From positions 3,091,927-3,155,926 of the forward strand of contig NW_022098008.1 of assembly GCF_002288925.2 (NCBI RefSeq): a stretch of DNA of 64,000 bases, read 5' to 3'. A model generated the notes under the pieces. That model made no database searches. It was given only the letters and a program-made list of their open reading frames with translations, and was not told the origin of the DNA. This DNA comes from Delphinapterus leucas. Its lineage: Eukaryota > Chordata > Mammalia > Artiodactyla > Monodontidae. Both the position numbers and the translations under genes were made by a program. How positions within the stretch are numbered: the stretch's first letter is position 1; every line of letters starts with the position of its first letter. Positions 60,179-64,000 of the stretch are shown in pieces.

Positions 60179-60212
60179 AAAGCAGGGGTCAGGAGTAAGA
60201 CTGGGCAATAAA

Positions 60213-62524
60213 GTATCGATTCTGGGTGTTTTATGCCCAGGAGTGCTGCCCAAAGTTGGACCAGGCTCCTTGGGCTTCTTGGAATAATCAAATTCCAGCA
60301 GGTGTCATCTCCCGTGACCCCTCGGAAAGCTGGGGACGACACAAAATTGTACTTGGGACCACGATTCACACGACTATAAAATATACAAAAGGAGCCACAA
60401 TCCAAGCTAATAGCAAAGAATCCTCTCACATCTATCGTGGTTGTTTGTGTGAAGTCAGCGATTATTTTCAGGAGGAAAAGACAACAGCCCATGATAGAAT
60501 CTGACTGACCACAATGAGGAAAAGGATGAGCCACTTGTAGTCTTCCTCTGTTGCAGGATAAGAGGTTTGAAGGTTATTAAATGGCTCAGCCCTGGGCTAG
60601 GAAGACGTGCGTGACTTAGAACTCTGCTCTCTTTGATTCTGAGCATGAACATAAAATATTCGGCTGATGGAGTAGCTGTAACAGTACAATTCTGGCATGC
60701 AGAAGGGCATTTATGATAATTAGAAATAATCAAATCCAGACCACGGAAATAAGAGCAAGAGAATATTAAGTAATTTGTAGCCAAATGACTTTAGGACCTT
60801 AAGGTAAAATTTCCAGGTGGTGCTTCTAGGACCCATAAACACTTGATTTAAAGGGGCAACCTTAACATGGAGGTTTATGATCAGAGCACTGAAATGAAAT
60901 TGATTGTGTCTGCTCTGGCTCTAAGAATAAAAATGCACTCATAATTTGGCTCCTAAGCTAAAGGGCTTAAAGCAAGGACTCACATAACAGAGCAACCTCT
61001 GACATCAGTGAGGCTCAGGACCACAACTCAGAGTGGCAGGGAAAGCTCCCAGCCCAGATGTGGAGGACACAGATTTTCACCCGGACTTCTGTTGTGTTTC
61101 TTTGTGCCCTCCTGAGACCCAGGGGGTGGGAAGTTGGCAAAGGCAGTGATGCAGGGTCCCTGAATGTGATTGGCCAAAATGCTAACTGCTTTGGGGACTG
61201 GAAGAAGCATCAAAGCAAGATGTGAACAAGATGGCAGGGTGGTCCACGATGAAGAACTGGAGAAAAATTTGAGGCGTCGTCAGGGAAACCTGCTTCATAA
61301 AGGCTCCTTGGATGCTTCCAGCTGCAGGGAGGGAATCGTAAGGGGGTTAGGCTGATGTGGATATCATCCAGGAAGTGGAGATAATAACAAAAATTCTTGC
61401 CCTGTTTCCTTATAGACTGGTTGGGAAAATCGTCTAGGAAAGTGTCTTGACATTATTCTGTAGATCACAAAGTGGAGTACAAATGCAAGCCCGTGTCTAA
61501 CATATGTGAAGGGGTTGATGATTATTTGTCAAATGAACAAAGTCCACATATGCATGGAAGTGTAGGAAACAAGGGTGGGGCAGGTCTGAGGATGAGAGAA
61601 AGAACAGCACAGTACGATGCATATGAGACCCCGAGGGCCTGAGTCCTGAAGACCAAGTTCATTCAGGGCCCGTGTTCCTACATCTGCAGTCTTGCCCCTG
61701 TCCTCATTCTCGCTCTGACGTGCTCTGCAGCTCCACGGCATCTGCTCCAGACGACTGCACCAGGGAGATTCCAGCGGCTCAAACACAGATAGAGGGGTAA
61801 GAAGAGAGTGAACTGGGGCCTCATTAAGTCAGAATTAATACAGTGGGATGGAGAGAGGAAGTGGACAGAGAGGAAGGGGGCCTCACCCTTGCAGGGCGAA
61901 ATGGGCAAAGTTGAGTGTCGCACGGAAACTTCTGGTGGACAAACCAAAGCAGGTCTTCTCTGACACCTGTTTTATGTGTTTACAGAGTCTAAATATATCA
62001 AAGTTATTGGATTTTTTCTTTTAATAAAAAGGATTTTATTTTTAAAATGACGATTAATATACACTATGCACTAAAGGACTTTACAATCAAGTAGGTGTGA
62101 ATGGTAGGTCTGCAACTCCCAGTGCCTTGGAACACAGATTCTTTTCATGTGCAAGACTTTTTTTTAGTCTCCAAACAACCCTGAGAAGTGGATGTTACTC
62201 CTTTGTCTACAGGGAAGAATCCGAAACTCAGCCCAGACGATGTCTCTGACAAGTGACTCCCAGGCTGTGGTACCCCAGACACAGGGCTGCTCCTAATTGC
62301 CAAATATTCTCCTCAAACTCTGTGCCACATGCACACAGAGCGAGCTCAGTGGTAAATAAGGTGTCTCATCCACACCATCAATAAGAAATGGAAGATGTAA
62401 GCCAAGGCACATCTTTGTTTTCATAATATGTGTATTACAAAAGCTAGAGAACGTCTTCATGGCTTAATGAAGACATGCACTAGGTGCTGAGAGAGGAATA
62501 AAGGCTAGGATATGTTTTATGTTT
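60213..62524. other. Unique non-coding DNA
   Basis: Minus frame of 177 codons (60001-60534) runs across this boundary and shows no domain I know. A faint MIR-like patch lies at about 62165-62275. No transposon of the younger classes. Confidence 0.5.
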
Positions 62525-62640
62525 TGATCATTCCTGCTCAAGAGTAAGCTCCATGAAAGAGGAAAGTTTACATTTTGTTCCCAGGCCCCAGAAAGGCACT
62601 GAGACCACTGCTTACAGGGAACAAATTATGTTGAAGGCAA
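62525..62640 (+). mobile_element. L2 LINE 3' fragment
   Basis: AAGAGTAAGCTCCATGAAAG, AGGAAAGTTTACATTTTG and CAGGCCCCAGAAAGGCACTG follow the L2 3' region ('gtaagctccatgagggcagggactt...ccagtgcctag'). Truncated before its repeat tail. Confidence 0.68.
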
Positions 62641-63174
62641 GAACGGAGGTGTGAAGCGTTGCAAATAGGACATAAGTAGCAATGGAATATAAAAGTTGTT
62701 ACAACAATGACAGTTTATAGGTTTATTTTGACTTTTGAGAAAATTGCTCTAAAAATTTGATCTGTGAGATGTAGCATCACTTCTGCAGCTGAAGGTTATC
62801 AGCAAAATAACTCATTTAGCTGTTGGCATGTTAAAATGGAGGTTTTGTAAAACTGCATCTTCCAATGAACTAGAATGTTTCTTTTGGCAATTTTTTTCTT
62901 CAATTAAGCCATGATGGCATTAATCTGTCTAATGTATATTTCAAATATCTTCGACTTCTTGCATCACAAAGTTTGCCTTTCTTTGATAGTTCTGGGTTAC
63001 TCAATTTTACTTTTAGTTTGTTAAAATGAGGAGAAAGTTTTGGGTGGCAGGTTGGGATAGAAGTTATGTTTATTTAATATATATTTAATTCTGAAAATGG
63101 CCCTTTGAGGTAGGCTTTGTATTCCAGCCTCACCCATGAGGACGTCAAGGCGATGCAGGTGGACGGTGCCTTCT

Positions 63175-63600
63175 GAATTAGTTACCTATTGCTCCATAAC
63201 AAATTATCACAAATCAGTGACCTAAAACTACGCACATTTATTACCTTAGTTTCAGAGGGTCAGGAGTCTGGACCCTCTGCTCAGGGTGGCCCAGGCTGCA
63301 GTCAAGGTGTTGGCTGGGGGAGGGGACATTTCCTTTCTCTGTAGGACTGAGCCTCACAGCTCCCAGGGGCTGCTGCCCTCTCCTGTCATTCAGTTCTCTC
63401 TTCTTCTTTAAGACCAGAGCACAGCACACCTTCTGCCTGGAGCCTGTCTCCTCCAGACCTTCCTTACAGGGCTCACCCAGAGAGGTCAGGTGCCCCAGGA
63501 CAATCTGCATTTTGAATACCTGCAATCCAACTCATCAAGGACTTGAATTACACCTGCAGAATACCTTTACCTTTGCCATAGAACAAAACCTAATCACAGG
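63175..63600 (-). mobile_element. MaLR-like LTR repeat
   Basis: GAATTAGTTACCTATTGCTCC, ATAACAAATTATCACAAATC, GTGACCTAAAACTACGCAC, TTTCAGAGGGTCAGGAGTC, CAGTCAAGGTGTTGGCTGGG and TTTGCCATAGAACAAAACC, TAATCACAGG follow the antisense strand of a common ERVL-MaLR-type LTR ('tagtttcctattgctgctgtaac...'). The last 60 bases are less certain. About 425 bp and diverged. Confidence 0.65.
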
Positions 63601-64000
63601 TGTTATAATTTGAATTTTGTTTCCCAAAAAAAGAAATGTTGAGGTCCTAACCCCAGTACTCGCAAATGTGACCTTATTTGGAAATAGGGTCTTTACAGAT
63701 GTAGTCAAGTTAAGATGAGGTCAGTAGGGTAGGCCTGATCCAATAGGACTAGTGTCCTTATAAATAGAGGGAAATTGGACACAGACACGCACGCAGGGAG
63801 AATGTCATGTGAACGTGAAGGCAGAGATGGGGGTGATACTTCTAGAAGCCAAGGAACACCAAAGTTTGCCAGCAAACACCCAGAAGCCAGGGGAGAGGCC
63901 TGGAACAGATTTTCCCCACTGGCTCAGGAGGAACCAGCCCGAGCAACAGACACCTTGATCTTGGACTTCTGGCCTCCAGAACCATGAGACAATGAATTCC
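63601..64000 (+). mobile_element. MLT1-type LTR, cut by the window end
   Basis: Begins TGTTATAATTTGAATTTTG and runs through AGGTCCTAACCCCAGTACTC, GTGACCTTATTTGGAAATAG, GGTCTTTACAGATGTAGTC, GTCCTTATAAATAGAGGG, AGGCAGAGATGGGGGTGATAC, AGAAGCCAAGGAACACC, CCTTGATCTTGGACTTCTGG and AACCATGAGACAATGAATTCC at the edge, all MLT1-type landmarks in plus order. It abuts the preceding repeat at 63600 in opposite orientation. The last 50 bases or so, to a CTAATACA-like end, are outside the window. Confidence 0.85.

Noticed and set aside
60001..60534. 177-codon minus-strand open frame as a gene
   Set aside because: Longest frame outside repeats in this area but with no recognised domain, and it competes with a plus-strand frame; recorded only as context for the weak exon candidate.

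Overview
The window is vertebrate nuclear DNA, almost certainly cetacean and in any case from the whale/hippo branch of Cetartiodactyla. The evidence is several tRNA-derived SINEs of the CHR type, at 5469-5625, 8731-8943, 13874-14065, 26747-26853 and 28811-29028. The GC-rich CHR-2 body with long poly-A tails is characteristic of cetaceans. MIR, L2, MLT1 (ERVL-MaLR) and hAT-Charlie fossils mark it as placental mammal. There is no prokaryotic gene organisation: no operons, no ribosome binding sites and no long open frames.

I recognise no intact protein-coding gene, and no tRNA, rRNA or snRNA gene. The longest open frames are L1 ORF2 debris (196 codons at 37739-38329, minus) or frames in GC-rich non-coding patches and other unique DNA (171-179 codons), none recognisable. 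The window is best read as intergenic or deep intronic sequence. Two weak exon-like stretches are recorded as candidates: minus strand 7124-7213 with a good splice donor, and plus strand 60005-60178 with a possible acceptor, a stop and a nearby AATAAA.

Layout. 1-5.5 kb: unique DNA with a MER5A-like fragment, an MLT1 LTR, CA-rich sequence and a MIR. 5.5-15 kb: SINEs, one nested in an MLT1 LTR (8.4-9.0 kb), a second MLT1, a hAT-type element, a GC-rich patch (12.6-13.4 kb) and a 440-bp degenerate CA-rich array (14.3-14.75 kb). 16-25 kb: three decayed L1 pieces, two MIRs, an AT/AC-rich tract (21.6-21.9 kb) and a G-rich polypurine tract (23.1 kb). 25-34 kb: MIR, L2, MER20-like, two SINEs and a full MLT1 LTR. 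35-39 kb: the two best-defined insertions, a 202-bp hAT element with a perfect 8-bp target duplication and a 1.75-kb 5'-truncated L1 with a 15-bp duplication. 39-54 kb: mostly unique AT-rich DNA with a TG microsatellite, a CT tract, an MLT1 LTR and an LTR-like block. 54-56.1 kb: an L1 reverse-transcriptase fragment, then a 112-bp GAA/GGA tract ending against a perfect 12-bp palindrome holding a full CRE. 56-64 kb: mainly unique DNA, ending in two abutting LTR-like elements in opposite orientation, the last cut by the window edge.

No genes work together here. The value of the window lies in its insertion history (nested and duplicated target sites), a few non-B-DNA-forming tracts and two full CRE sites. 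I found no convincing evidence of a new biological system. Repeat family names come from recall of consensus sequences, not from a database search.
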